From the NCBI GenBank assembly GCA_964640955.1, contig CAZXJI010000007.1, forward strand, positions 62,001 to 126,000: a DNA stretch of 64,000 nt. The letters run 5' to 3'. Shown here piece by piece: positions 44,601 through 51,767 of this stretch. How positions within the stretch are numbered: the first letter of the stretch is position 1; each line of letters opens with the position of its first letter. The translations under genes were made by a program, and so were the position numbers. Origin of the DNA: CAXXOK01 sp964640955 (GTDB taxonomy: Bacteria; Bacillota; Clostridia; Christensenellales; Aristaeellaceae). Under the pieces are notes generated by a model. It did not search any database. It was not told the origin of the DNA and worked only from the letters and a program-made list of their open reading frames with translations.

Positions 44601-44750
44601 GGCGCGACGATCCTCTACTCCCTCAACGGCGCTTCGTACGCGACGTATTCGGCTCCCTTCGCCATCGTCAGCGGGGACACGATCACCGCTTACGCCACAT
44701 ACTCCACGTGGGACGACAGCGACGTGACCGCAACGTATAACGTGCTGTAA
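41634..44750 (+). CDS. large secreted SH3b / FN3 / CHB_HEX protein
   Basis: 1038 aa. Signal peptide MKKILSVILTIALILTLVPA. Then three bacterial SH3 domains (about 27-80, 100-150, 170-225; e.g. GYGVRLRTGPSTVYSIIGVY), two or three Ig-like beta domains (about 230-530), three fibronectin III domains (about 535-810, with TYYFWIVAVNAQGDG) and two to three chitobiase C-terminal-type repeats (about 815-1038, SGATIHYTTDGAEPTET). No catalytic or sorting motif. Likely bound to peptidoglycan through SH3b and carrying adhesive domains. GGAGG precedes ATG 41634. Ends at a strong terminator. Confidence 0.9.
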   Translation: MKKILSVILTIALILTLVPAVSLATTQYGYVTGGWLRLRSGPSFNYSTIASYYTGTKVEILATSGSWYQVETPDGKTGYMYSSYITFSTPSTGTAYVTSSNGYGVRLRTGPSTVYSIIGVYPVGTAVTVLQTGTNWCKITIGSRTGYMMKKFLTTSSGGGGSSSGDTATIWSPNGYGVRLRTGPGKGYSIIGVYSVGTTVTVHSHGTTWDYITVGSRTGYMMNYYLTNYSSSTAVATSISVTPASATSAQGSMVALTTTVDGTNLSSPSYTLAVTQNASMASISGNNLVINSTAIVGSVIEVTATSVDNNSSGNKITATCQVTVTQSDAVVTSFTFDKTDATATVTASGASLDVTPTILGINLTSPYFTLAVSSNASAYVTATRVTSGHILISIGSSIPDNTVFTVTGTTLNADAGGNPLTATITVTAVKTGTLSGIELTPVSSTINQGDSTTIHVKLTYSNGSYVDNAPSSMYTLSILSGASYATLSGNTLTGASFTSTSDQTVTVKGVATDNTSLTDTCDVTVKALTTPGAPSLTVAKAETSQVKLTWSAPGDNGGSALTGYKVYVSETSTISSSPYTTTGAGDLNATVGGLTNGTTYYFWIVAVNAQGDGTPSNSLSATPNISAPDAPTGLTLDSRGDGQVTVSWTAPAYDGGSAITVYRVYYTATDYTTTSGLTQTLTGLTNGTTYTVFVKAVNSVGEGAASNSIAAVPATAPGAPGSLAVTGGVAKADLTWNAPSANGSVISGYTVEYSTTSDFSGTINTQTASSTSCEVSITDAGTWYFRVYANSDLGDGAYSDVKTASIQLPAPTVSQAEGTYTDSVSVALSCAVSGATIHYTTDGAEPTETDAAYAGALSITQNTTVKAKAFATGMTASAVTTATYTIKVGTAPGFAPVGGTYNAVQTVFLTATAGDNIYYTTNGSTPDASSALYDSVTGITVDSSMTVKAIAVRYQCEASDANSAVYTIKVATPAISDDGTNATITCATGGATILYSLNGASYATYSAPFAIVSGDTITAYATYSTWDDSDVTATYNVL

Positions 44751-44774
44751 CGGTTTAACCCAATTTCATACGCC

Positions 44775-44810
44775 GGGAGGCGGCGGGCAAACGCCCGCCG
44801 CCTCCCTTTT
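44775..44810. terminator. strong terminator between convergent genes
   Basis: Perfect 14-bp stem (44775-44788 / 44793-44806), AAAC loop, TTTT. Lies between the SH3b/FN3 gene and the Crp/Fnr gene. Confidence 0.88.
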
Positions 44811-44821
44811 GCCGTTTTCAG

Positions 44822-45484
44822 CTATTGTTTCAATTCGAACCGGTTTTTGTGAAAGGTCAGCACGCCCTCGTCGCGCAGCTTGCCCAGCGCCGCGGACAGG
44901 GCGCTGCGGTCGACGGCCAGATAATCGGCCAGCTGCTGGCGGTCGAAAGGAATTTCGAAAACCGGCCCGCCCGCGCGCGACGATTCCGCCGAGAGGTAGC
45001 TCATCAGCTTGTCCCGTGTGCTGCGCTGAGTTACGTGGTGCAGCTTGCGGTTCAGCTGCAGGTTTTTCTGCGCGAGCATCGCCGCCAGATTGCGCACCAG
45101 CATGCCGTGGTAATCGCAGGCGGCGGCGCAGGGCGTCAGCGCGCGGCGCGCATCCAGAAACAGCACCGCCGTATCTTCCCGCGCAAGCACGTCCACCGTC
45201 AGTCTGGAGTCCGGCACGCAGGCGTAGCTTTCCGCGAACACTTCGCCGGGGCCGGGCATGGCGAGTATGTTGCGGTTCCCCCAAAAATCTTCCGCCACCA
45301 CCTGCACGCTGCCGGACAGCACCAGCCCGAACGCGTTCACGCGGTCGCCCGCGTTGAACAGATAGGCGCCCTTCCGGTAGGTTCGCCGTTCGGCCGAGAG
45401 GCAGTCAAGCATGGTCAGCGCCTGCTCGTCCCCGATCCCCGCGAAGAGAGACGATCGTCTCATCACCGGCAGAAATTCCCGCAT
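44822..45484 (-). CDS. Crp/Fnr family transcriptional regulator
   Basis: 220 aa. N-terminal cyclic-nucleotide-binding-like beta barrel (KGAYLFNAGDRVNAFGLVLS; GPGEVFAESYACV) and C-terminal winged helix with FDRQQLADYLAVDRSALSAAL as recognition region. The N-terminal sensing ligand cannot be told; no Fnr-type cysteine cluster is evident. GGAGGCGCAC precedes ATG 45484. Divergent from an Fe-S protein gene with a shared palindrome at 45499-45512. Confidence 0.9.
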   Translation of the reverse strand: MREFLPVMRRSSLFAGIGDEQALTMLDCLSAERRTYRKGAYLFNAGDRVNAFGLVLSGSVQVVAEDFWGNRNILAMPGPGEVFAESYACVPDSRLTVDVLAREDTAVLFLDARRALTPCAAACDYHGMLVRNLAAMLAQKNLQLNRKLHHVTQRSTRDKLMSYLSAESSRAGGPVFEIPFDRQQLADYLAVDRSALSAALGKLRDEGVLTFHKNRFELKQ

Positions 45485-45498
45485 GTGCGCCTCCTTCC

Positions 45499-45540
45499 GT
45501 TGGAATTCCAACAGATTATTCGTTTTTATTGTAGTATACT
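45499..45540 (+). promoter_or_regulatory. class II Crp/Fnr-type promoter of the Fe-S protein gene
   Basis: Perfect 14-bp palindrome GTTGGAATTCCAAC (45499-45512), -10 TATACT (45535-45540), no good -35 between. With a start about 7 nt after the -10, the palindrome is centred near -41.5, the classic activator position. It is also 15 nt upstream of the regulator's own start codon. Confidence 0.6.
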
Positions 45541-45570
45541 GCCCCCGAAACAGTCAAGGAGGCGAAACGA

Positions 45571-46275
45571 ATGCTCAGAAAGATCATTCAGATCGACGAA
45601 GAGAAGTGCAACGGCTGCGGCGCGTGCGCCGCGGCGTGCCATGAAGGAGCCATCGGCATGGTGGACGGCAAGGCGAAACTCCTTCGCGACGATTATTGCG
45701 ACGGCCTAGGAGATTGCCTGCCCGCGTGCCCTGCGGGGGCGATCACGTTCGTTACGCGCGAGGCCGCCGCGTACGACGAGCAGGCCGTCGCCGCCCACAG
45801 GGAGAGCGTCTGCGCGACGCGCGCGGGCGGCTGCCCCGGCACGCGGGCGCGCGCCGTCGCCCACCGGAAACCGGAAACGCCCGCCGGCCTTTCCCCCGCC
45901 GCGCCCCGGCCCTCCCGGCTCAACCAGTGGCCGGTGCAGATCAAGCTGGCGCCGGTTAAAGCGCCGTACTTCCAAAACGCCCGGCTGCTGGTAGCGGCGG
46001 ACTGCGCCGCCTTCGCCTTCGGCGATTTTCACGAGCAGTTCATGAAGAGCCACGTAACGCTCATCGGGTGCCCCAAGCTGGACGGCGTGGATTATAGTGA
46101 AAAGCTGACGGCCATCCTGCAAAACAACGATATCCGCGGCGTGGCGGTCGTGCGCATGGAGGTGCCCTGCTGCGGAGGGCTGACGCGCGCGGTGACCGCG
46201 GCGCTTCAGGCGAGCGGCAAGATGATCCCCTGGCAGGTAGTCACGCTGTCCACGGACGGACGGATACTGGACTGA
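45571..46275 (+). CDS. 4Fe-4S binding protein of the Crp/Fnr pair
   Basis: 234 aa. Two ferredoxin-type motifs near the N-terminus, CNGCGACAAACHE and CDGLGDCLPACPA; in both, the spacing or fourth residue differs from the standard pattern (GLGD replaces CxxC), which is characteristic of this family. Then a linker and a domain of about 120 aa with CAAFAFGDFHEQF, GCPKLDG and EVPCCGGL, the cysteines of which could carry another centre. Found next to Crp/Fnr regulators in anaerobes; thought to be a redox-linked protein, exact role unknown. Confidence 0.85.
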   Translation: MLRKIIQIDEEKCNGCGACAAACHEGAIGMVDGKAKLLRDDYCDGLGDCLPACPAGAITFVTREAAAYDEQAVAAHRESVCATRAGGCPGTRARAVAHRKPETPAGLSPAAPRPSRLNQWPVQIKLAPVKAPYFQNARLLVAADCAAFAFGDFHEQFMKSHVTLIGCPKLDGVDYSEKLTAILQNNDIRGVAVVRMEVPCCGGLTRAVTAALQASGKMIPWQVVTLSTDGRILD

Positions 46276-46285
46276 ATGCCCTAAA

Positions 46286-46315
46286 GGGCCGCGGGCATTT
46301 CGCCCGCGGCCCTTC
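46286..46315. terminator. terminator between convergent Fe-S and TetR genes
   Basis: Perfect 11-bp stem GGGCCGCGGGC / GCCCGCGGCCC (46286-46296 / 46302-46312) followed by TTCT. Confidence 0.7.
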
Positions 46316-46327
46316 TCCGTGTGCCCG

Positions 46328-46903
46328 TCATTCCGGTTCGGCCGTCAACCCGTACAGCAAACGCATGGCGCGGTACTCGTCCCGCATCATCCGCTCCGCT
46401 TCTTCTTCGGAGATCACCAAAAAGCGGGTCGCGATCATCGCCGCCAGCCCGTGGGTGAACACCCACAGCCGGGCGTGGAAAGCCTCCGCTTCGGCCCGCG
46501 CAAGCCCCGTGCGCTTCATCACCAGCCGGATCACGTACTCGGCGGTCGCGTCCTCGTTGACGTCCACCGTACCGTCCCCCACCCGGTCGCGCATGAACAG
46601 GAGCTCGAAAAGCTCGGGCTCCTCGCGCGCGAAGGCGATATACGCCATGCCCGTGCCCAGATAGGGCTTGTCTGCCCGTTCGCCGCCGCGCAGCACGTAG
46701 CCGCCGTACAGCGCCATGCCCATGCGCACCATTTCGCGTTTGATCTCCTCCATGGAGCGGAACGCGCGAAAGATCGGCTGGGTGGAGCAGCCCAGCTCGC
46801 CCGCCAGGGCGCGCGCGTTGACCGCCTCCATGCCGCGTGCGCGCGTCATGCGAAAAGCCGCGTCCAGCAGCGCTTGTTTGGTGTAGCGAACCTTCGGCGG
46901 CAA
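46328..46903 (-). CDS. TetR-family transcriptional regulator
   Basis: 191 aa. N-terminal helix-turn-helix (TKQALLDAAFRMTRARGMEA; ARALAGELGCSTQPIFRAF), then an all-helical ligand-binding domain. Start is TTG with AGGGGG upstream. It is divergent from an ABC exporter and both promoters carry the same 14-bp operator-like sequence, so it most likely represses itself and the transporter. A 9-bp stem hairpin (46923-46945) lies in its leader. Confidence 0.88.
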   Translation of the reverse strand: MPPKVRYTKQALLDAAFRMTRARGMEAVNARALAGELGCSTQPIFRAFRSMEEIKREMVRMGMALYGGYVLRGGERADKPYLGTGMAYIAFAREEPELFELLFMRDRVGDGTVDVNEDATAEYVIRLVMKRTGLARAEAEAFHARLWVFTHGLAAMIATRFLVISEEEAERMMRDEYRAMRLLYGLTAEPE

Positions 46904-46950
46904 GGCGCATCCCCCTATCGGCGGACGGAGCGGCCGGCTCCGTCCATTTC

Positions 46951-46991
46951 ATAGCGTGTGTTATTTTAACAGCGGAAAACCGTCCTGTCAA
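46951..46991 (-). promoter_or_regulatory. promoter and operator of the TetR gene
   Basis: On the minus strand consensus TTGACA (46986-46991), 17-nt spacer, TAAAAT (46963-46968). ATAGCGTGTGTTAT (46951-46964, plus strand) overlaps the -10 and start region, and matches the second operator upstream of the ABC gene. Confidence 0.8.
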
Positions 46992-47022
46992 ACGCGAAAA
47001 AGCGGGTTTCAGTCGGTTTTCG

Positions 47023-47063
47023 TTGACAGGCGTCCGCCGAATCGTTATCATAACGCGTGTTAT
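47023..47063 (+). promoter_or_regulatory. promoter and operator of the ABC exporter genes
   Basis: Consensus TTGACA (47023-47028), 17-nt spacer, TATCAT (47046-47051). ATAACGCGTGTTAT (47050-47063), a near-perfect palindrome (ATAAC-N4-GTTAT), overlaps the -10. Confidence 0.82.
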
Positions 47064-47124
47064 ATAAAAACCGGCGGCTCTGCGGAACGCGGCTCACGCG
47101 TTTTGCGGAACATGGAGGGATTCG

Positions 47125-47970
47125 ATGGACGTGCTTTCGATTCGGGAATTATCCAAGCATTACGAGCGCTTTACCCTCGACAAGGTCAGCTTCGGCGTTC
47201 AGAAGGGCGAGATCATGGGGTTCATCGGGCGTAACGGCGCGGGCAAGACCACCACGCTCAAGGCGATGCTCAACATCGTCCATCCGGACGGCGGCGAGGC
47301 GCTCTTCTTCGGCCTGCCCTTTGCGCAAAACGAGCTGGAAATCAAACGCCGCATCGGCTTCGTGTCCGGCGGGGTGGATTACTACACGCGACGCAGGCTG
47401 CGCTCCATCACCGGCGTGACCCGCGCCTTCTACCCGGATTGGGACGAGGCGGCGTATCGCCGTTACCTGAGCGCATTCGATCTGGACGAGAGCAAGACCC
47501 CCGCCCAGCTTTCCGCGGGCATGCGGGTCAAGTACAACCTGGCGCTGGCGCTTTCCCACCACGCCGAGCTGCTGATCCTGGATGAGCCGACCAGCGGCCT
47601 GGACCCGGTCAGCCGGGACGATCTGCTGGACGTTTTTCTTTCCCTCGCGCGGGAGGGCGCGAGCATCCTGTTTTCCACCCATATCACCAGCGACCTGGAC
47701 AAATGCGCCGACCGCATCACCTACATCCACGACGGGCGCATCCTCGCCAGCGACGATCTGGACGCGTTTCTCGGCCGGTATCGGACGCTTTCGCTTACCG
47801 GGGAGCAGCTGACCGACGCGCTTTGCGAAAAGCTCATCGGCCTCAAGCCCGCCAAGCGCGGTTACACCGCCCTGATCGCCTTGGGCGATCTGCCGCCGAC
47901 CGGGCTTGCCGCCGGACCGGCCGACCTGGAAACCGTCATGGTGCATTTGGAAAAGGAGTTGGGAAAATGA
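47125..47970 (+). CDS. ABC transporter ATP-binding protein
   Basis: 281 aa. Walker A GRNGAGKT (35-42), signature LSAGMRVKYNLAL (variant of LSGGQ), Walker B LLILDEPTSGLDPVS, and the H-loop region STHITSDLDKC. Belongs to the ABC-2 exporter type (as in YtrB-like systems). GGAGGGA precedes the ATG. Its stop overlaps the ATG of the permease (ATGA). Under TetR-type control. Confidence 0.94.
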   Translation: MDVLSIRELSKHYERFTLDKVSFGVQKGEIMGFIGRNGAGKTTTLKAMLNIVHPDGGEALFFGLPFAQNELEIKRRIGFVSGGVDYYTRRRLRSITGVTRAFYPDWDEAAYRRYLSAFDLDESKTPAQLSAGMRVKYNLALALSHHAELLILDEPTSGLDPVSRDDLLDVFLSLAREGASILFSTHITSDLDKCADRITYIHDGRILASDDLDAFLGRYRTLSLTGEQLTDALCEKLIGLKPAKRGYTALIALGDLPPTGLAAGPADLETVMVHLEKELGK

Positions 47971-48614
47971 AAGCTCTGTTGATGAAGGAAATCAAACTGG
48001 CGACACACCCGACCAACGTCATTTTCCTGTCCCTGTCGGCCATGCTGCTGATTCCCAACTATCCGTACTACGTCGTTTTTTTCTACACGACGCTGGGCGT
48101 CTTCTTTCTGTGCCTTACGGGGCGCGAGAACCGCGATATCGAGTTTTCGCTCGTTCTGCCCGTGCGCAAGGCGGAGATCGTCACCGCCCGCGTCGCATAC
48201 GCGGTCGCGCTGGAGCTTGCGCAGCTCCTGCTGGCGGTTCCCTTCGCCATCCTGCGCGCCGGCCTCCTTTCCGCACCCAACGAAGTCGGCATGGAGGCCA
48301 ACACCGCCCTTTTCGGGCTGTCTCTGATTCTGTTCGCCGTTTTCAACGGGGTTTTCTTCCCGCTGTACTACCGTAATCCCGCGAAGCCCGGCAAGGCGTT
48401 CCTCATCGCAAGCACGGCCGTGATGCTCTACATACTCGTGGCGGAAAGCCTGACGCACGTCGTTCCCTTCTTCTGTTTCCGGCTGGATACGGCCGACCCG
48501 CTGTACATGCCGGAAAAGCTGGCCACGCTGGCCGTGGGCGCGCTCGTTTTCGCCGCCGTCACGGCGCTGGCGACGCGCGTGTCCCAAAAGCGGTTCGTGG
48601 CGCTGGATTTGTAA
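47967..48614 (+). CDS. ABC-2 type permease
   Basis: 215 aa, about six hydrophobic segments (VIFLSLSAMLLIPNYPYYVV; ALFGLSLILFAVFNGVFFPL). NRDIEFSLVLPVRKAEIVTAR is the pattern of ABC-2 permeases for drug or peptide export. Coupled to the ATPase gene by an ATGA overlap. Substrate unknown. Confidence 0.88.
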   Translation: MKALLMKEIKLATHPTNVIFLSLSAMLLIPNYPYYVVFFYTTLGVFFLCLTGRENRDIEFSLVLPVRKAEIVTARVAYAVALELAQLLLAVPFAILRAGLLSAPNEVGMEANTALFGLSLILFAVFNGVFFPLYYRNPAKPGKAFLIASTAVMLYILVAESLTHVVPFFCFRLDTADPLYMPEKLATLAVGALVFAAVTALATRVSQKRFVALDL

Positions 48615-48718
48615 CAATCGGCTTCACAATATGCCCCGGAGGCGCCCCGCGGCGCGGCAATCGGCCGCCCTGCGGGACGCTTCTTTGATATTCCCGATAT
48701 TTCCGTGCCTCGACGCGC

Positions 48719-48747
48719 TTTTCACGGCCGCCCGGATGTGATATACT
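48719..48747 (+). promoter_or_regulatory. extended -10 promoter of the PucR-like gene
   Basis: TTTTCA (48719-48724), 17-nt spacer, TGA-TATACT (-10 at 48742-48747). It is in the 178-nt gap after the permease gene. Confidence 0.6.
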
Positions 48748-48792
48748 CACAGGAGAGCATTCCGGCACACCGCCCGAGAGGAGCTGGCGCAC

Positions 48793-49863
48793 ATGTTTAT
48801 TGAGAAGCGTTACCTGAAGAGAATCGAGAAGATTTTCGAGCAGCTGAGCGCGAAGCTTCGGCTGCTGGACGCGCAGGGCGTCTGCGTCGTTCCCGAGGAC
48901 GGCGAAAGCGAAACCCTTCCGGCGGTCGTCGTGGCCCCCGGCATCACCCACCGCGCGGGGGAGAAGCTGTACCGGGCGCTGGACATGAACCCGCCCCTGC
49001 TGCTTGCCTGCGACGCGGACGTGCCGGGCGTCGAAAACCTGCTGATCGTCACCGATGCGATGCTGATGAGCATGTTCAAGAGCAGCCTGTCCATTTCCAG
49101 CCACAGCGACGTGTTCCGCCGCGTCCTCAAGCAGGACCTGACCGGCGCCGACCTCGTCGCCCGCGCCGGGGAGCACCAGATTCCCCTTGAAATGGAACGC
49201 TGCGTGATGCTGTTCCAGATCGAGCAGACGGACAAGGCCAGCGCCTACAGCCTGCTGGGCGAGCTGATTCCCCTTTCCGACACCGACACACTCGTGGAGA
49301 TGAACCGCCACCAGGTGGCGCTCGTCAAGGACATGAACGGCATCGACGGTCCGGACGAGCTTTACCAGTTTGCCCAGGCCGTGCAGGAAACCCTGATGGA
49401 GGAGGCCGTGCAGACCGCGGAGATCGGCGTGGGCGAAAGCAAGCAGTCCCTCGTCACCCTGGGCGAAAGCTACCAGGAGGCCCGCCGCGCCATGGAGGTA
49501 GGGCGCATCTTCTCCCCGGAGGCGAGCATCTACGTTTTCCGCGACTTGCTCTTGGAGCGGTTTTTGATGAACGTGCCCCGCGAGGAGAGCATGCACTACC
49601 ACGCCCTGCTCTTCAACCGCAAGACCGCCAAGCTTTTCAACGACGAGATGCTCCAGACCATCGAGATGTTCTTCCGCAAGGATCTGAACCTGTCGGACAC
49701 GGCGCGCCAGCTTTACATCCACCGCAATACCCTCGTCTACCGGCTGGACAAGGTGCAGCGCCACACGGGGCTCGACCTGCGCAAGTTCGACGACGCCGTG
49801 ACGTTCAAGATCCTTTATGAATTGAAGAAGTGCGGGCAGGAAAAACCCAAGCAGATCTATTGA
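48793..49863 (+). CDS. PucR/CdaR-type transcriptional regulator
   Basis: 356 aa. The C-terminal PucR-type helix-turn-helix is clear: LNLSDTARQLYIHRNTLVYR, LDKVQRHTGLDLRKFDDAV. The N-terminal 250 residues show a weak sensor region (GGDEF-like or helical) of unknown ligand. The next gene, an S41 protease, starts 12 nt later, so the two are probably one transcript. Confidence 0.87.
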   Translation: MFIEKRYLKRIEKIFEQLSAKLRLLDAQGVCVVPEDGESETLPAVVVAPGITHRAGEKLYRALDMNPPLLLACDADVPGVENLLIVTDAMLMSMFKSSLSISSHSDVFRRVLKQDLTGADLVARAGEHQIPLEMERCVMLFQIEQTDKASAYSLLGELIPLSDTDTLVEMNRHQVALVKDMNGIDGPDELYQFAQAVQETLMEEAVQTAEIGVGESKQSLVTLGESYQEARRAMEVGRIFSPEASIYVFRDLLLERFLMNVPREESMHYHALLFNRKTAKLFNDEMLQTIEMFFRKDLNLSDTARQLYIHRNTLVYRLDKVQRHTGLDLRKFDDAVTFKILYELKKCGQEKPKQIY

Positions 49864-49875
49864 TGAGGTGAGCGT

Positions 49876-51234
49876 TTGAAGAACTTTCCTTTCCGCTTTC
49901 GCACCGTCGCCGTGATGCTGACGGTCGCGCTGCTGCTGGCCGGCTTTACGCTGCTGCCCAGCGCCGGTTCCGTTTCCCAGAACGCGCTGGAGGATGAAAG
50001 CGATACCGTAACCCTCTCCCGCGACGAGTACGACCGGCTGGAGCGCTACGCGTCGCTGGATCAACTGACGCAGATCGTGGAGGAGTATTTCTACGTGGAT
50101 CCCGATCTGGACGCGATGCTGGACGGAGCCAAGCGTGGCCTGCTGGCGGGGTTGGGCGACCCCTATACCTTCTACTACAGCCCCGAGGAGTTCTCCGCCA
50201 TGTGGGAGGACGACGAGGGCGAATACGCGGGCATCGGCATCCAGATTTCCGCGTCCTACGAAACCATGCTGTGCACCATCTCCCGCGTTTTCAGCAACAG
50301 CCCCGCCGCCGAGGCCGGGCTGCGCAAGGGAGATATCCTTTATAAGGTTGAGGACCTGGACGTGGACGCCAGCACCCTCACCGAGGCGGTCAACATCATG
50401 CGCGGTACCGTGGGCGAGACCGTCCACGTGCAGGTGCTGCGGGACGGGGAGCTGCTCGATTTCGACATTCCCCGCGCGGTGGTGCACGTCAACTGGGTCA
50501 GCTCCTGCATGCTGGATAGCGACGTGGGCTACATTCTGCTGTACGAGTTTTCCGGCGACTGCGCGGATACGTTCCACACCCAGCTCAACGCCCTGGTGGA
50601 CCAGGGCGCCAAAGCGCTGATCCTGGACCTGCGCGATAACCCCGGCGGGTGGATCGAGGACGCGGTGAACCTGGCGGACATCTTCCTGCCCGAAGAAATG
50701 GTCACTTACCTGGAATACCGCGACGGCAGCCGCGATTACTACAACGCCACCGAGGGCGCGCTTTCCATTCCCCTCGTGGTCATGATGAACGAAAACTCCG
50801 CCTCCGCCTCCGAAATACTGGCCGGGGCCCTGCAGGATTACGCCGTGGCGACCATCGTGGGCACGCAGAGCTATGGCAAGGGCATCGTGCAGTTCGTACT
50901 GCCGGTGGGCAGCGACGGCGCGGGCATGCAGCTGACCACGGCGCTGTACTACACGCCCAGCGGCCGCAGCATCCACCAGGTGGGCATCACCCCGGACGTG
51001 GAGGCCGCAATGCCCGAAGGCGACACGAGCATGTACGACCTGGGCGACCTCAACGACGCGCAGCTGCAGGCGGCCTACGAAGTGGCGCTTGAAAAGCTGG
51101 CGGGCACCTTCCCCGTGGCTACGCCCCTGCCCACCGCGCCCGAGACGACCGTCGCCCCCGCCGCCGAAACCGGAGACGACGCGGCCGACTCCGCGGCGGA
51201 ACTGAGCGACCTTTATTCTTTCCGGGTTTCATAA
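49876..51234 (+). CDS. S41 family C-terminal processing peptidase
   Basis: 452 aa. N-terminal membrane anchor or signal (FRTVAVMLTVALLLAGFTLL), a PDZ domain (about 120-200; AGIGIQISASYETMLCTI, ADILYKV-like KGDILYKVED), and the S41 core with the Ser/Lys dyad NENSASASEILAG (S310) and GTQSYGKGIV (K335), 25 residues apart as in CtpA. C-terminal acidic tail (about 60 aa). Acts outside the membrane on misfolded or wall proteins. TTG start with GAGGTGAG upstream. Confidence 0.93.
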   Translation: MKNFPFRFRTVAVMLTVALLLAGFTLLPSAGSVSQNALEDESDTVTLSRDEYDRLERYASLDQLTQIVEEYFYVDPDLDAMLDGAKRGLLAGLGDPYTFYYSPEEFSAMWEDDEGEYAGIGIQISASYETMLCTISRVFSNSPAAEAGLRKGDILYKVEDLDVDASTLTEAVNIMRGTVGETVHVQVLRDGELLDFDIPRAVVHVNWVSSCMLDSDVGYILLYEFSGDCADTFHTQLNALVDQGAKALILDLRDNPGGWIEDAVNLADIFLPEEMVTYLEYRDGSRDYYNATEGALSIPLVVMMNENSASASEILAGALQDYAVATIVGTQSYGKGIVQFVLPVGSDGAGMQLTTALYYTPSGRSIHQVGITPDVEAAMPEGDTSMYDLGDLNDAQLQAAYEVALEKLAGTFPVATPLPTAPETTVAPAAETGDDAADSAAELSDLYSFRVS

Positions 51235-51255
51235 ACCGGCAAAACGTGGTATACT
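51227..51255 (+). promoter_or_regulatory. extended -10 promoter of the hydrogenase-regulator leader
   Basis: TGG-TATACT (-10 at 51250-51255); -35 TTTCAT (51227-51232), 17-nt spacer. It overlaps the S41 stop. Transcript would start near 51262, giving a leader of about 215 nt. Confidence 0.6.
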
Positions 51256-51378
51256 GTTCCCGGCGTGGAGAATGCATAAACCCGCGTGGCGATGCCATCA
51301 GGGCGAATCCCTCTCCGCGAACGCACACCCTGTTGACGCCCGAGGTCATGCCGAGGGCGGAGAGAGAGGAGGAAGCTT

Positions 51379-51405
51379 ATGAAAAGCATCTTTACCGGCG
51401 GCTAG
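51379..51405 (+). CDS. 8-residue leader peptide (MKSIFTGG)
   Basis: ATG at 51379 with a strong GAGGAGGAAG ribosome-binding site 4 nt upstream, eight codons, then TAG. Its last codons form the left arm of a terminator hairpin (51394-51401). A short translated leader in front of a terminator is the hallmark of attenuation; what is sensed is unknown. Confidence 0.55.
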   Translation: MKSIFTGG

Positions 51406-51433
51406 CGGCGTATGCCCGACCGTCGGTTTTTTT
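51394..51433 (+). terminator. leader terminator after the small ORF
   Basis: ACCGGCGG (51394-51401) pairs with CCGTCGGT (51420-51427, one G-T), followed by seven T (51427-51433). A second perfect hairpin CCGGCCG-CGCA-CGGCCGG (51438-51455) follows just before the next ribosome-binding site. Confidence 0.65.
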
Positions 51434-51476
51434 CGTACCGGCCGCGCACGGCCGGAAAAGCACGGAGGCGGCGAAG

Positions 51477-51767
51477 ATGGATACGGAAAAACGTTTGGGC
51501 TTCATCGGCGTGGTAATGGGCGACCGCAGCGTAGCAAGCGAGGTCAACGCCCTTCTGTCGCAGTATGGCTCCGTCATCAAGGCGCGCATCGGCGTGCCGG
51601 ACGCGGACACCCCCGCCGCCGTCATCGGCCTGATCGTGGAGGGCGACAATCAGGCGCTGGGTTCCCTGACCGCCAGGCTGGGCAACCTGCCCGGCGTGGA
51701 AGTAAAAAGCGCCCTGACCAAAAAGAACCGCGCAACAGGCGAACCGCCTGCGCGGGAAAGGGATTGA
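51477..51767 (+). CDS. TM1266-type iron-only hydrogenase system regulator
   Basis: 96 aa, CopG/NikR-like ferredoxin-fold protein. RLGFIGVVMGDRSVASEVNA and GVPDADTPAAVIGLIVEGDNQ are the family core; the long C-terminal tail is charged. TM1266 homologues are found near [FeFe]-hydrogenase maturation genes; none is in this window. GGAGG precedes ATG 51477. Stop overlaps the next start (TGATG). Confidence 0.85.
   Translation: MDTEKRLGFIGVVMGDRSVASEVNALLSQYGSVIKARIGVPDADTPAAVIGLIVEGDNQALGSLTARLGNLPGVEVKSALTKKNRATGEPPARERD

Noticed and set aside
48559..50976. 805-codon minus-strand frame opposite PucR and S41 genes
   Set aside because: Shadow of high-GC coding; no motif or ribosome-binding site.
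51262..51476. TPP or cobalamin riboswitch in the leader before the ECF S gene
   Set aside because: The conserved CUGAGA box of TPP and the B12 box are absent.
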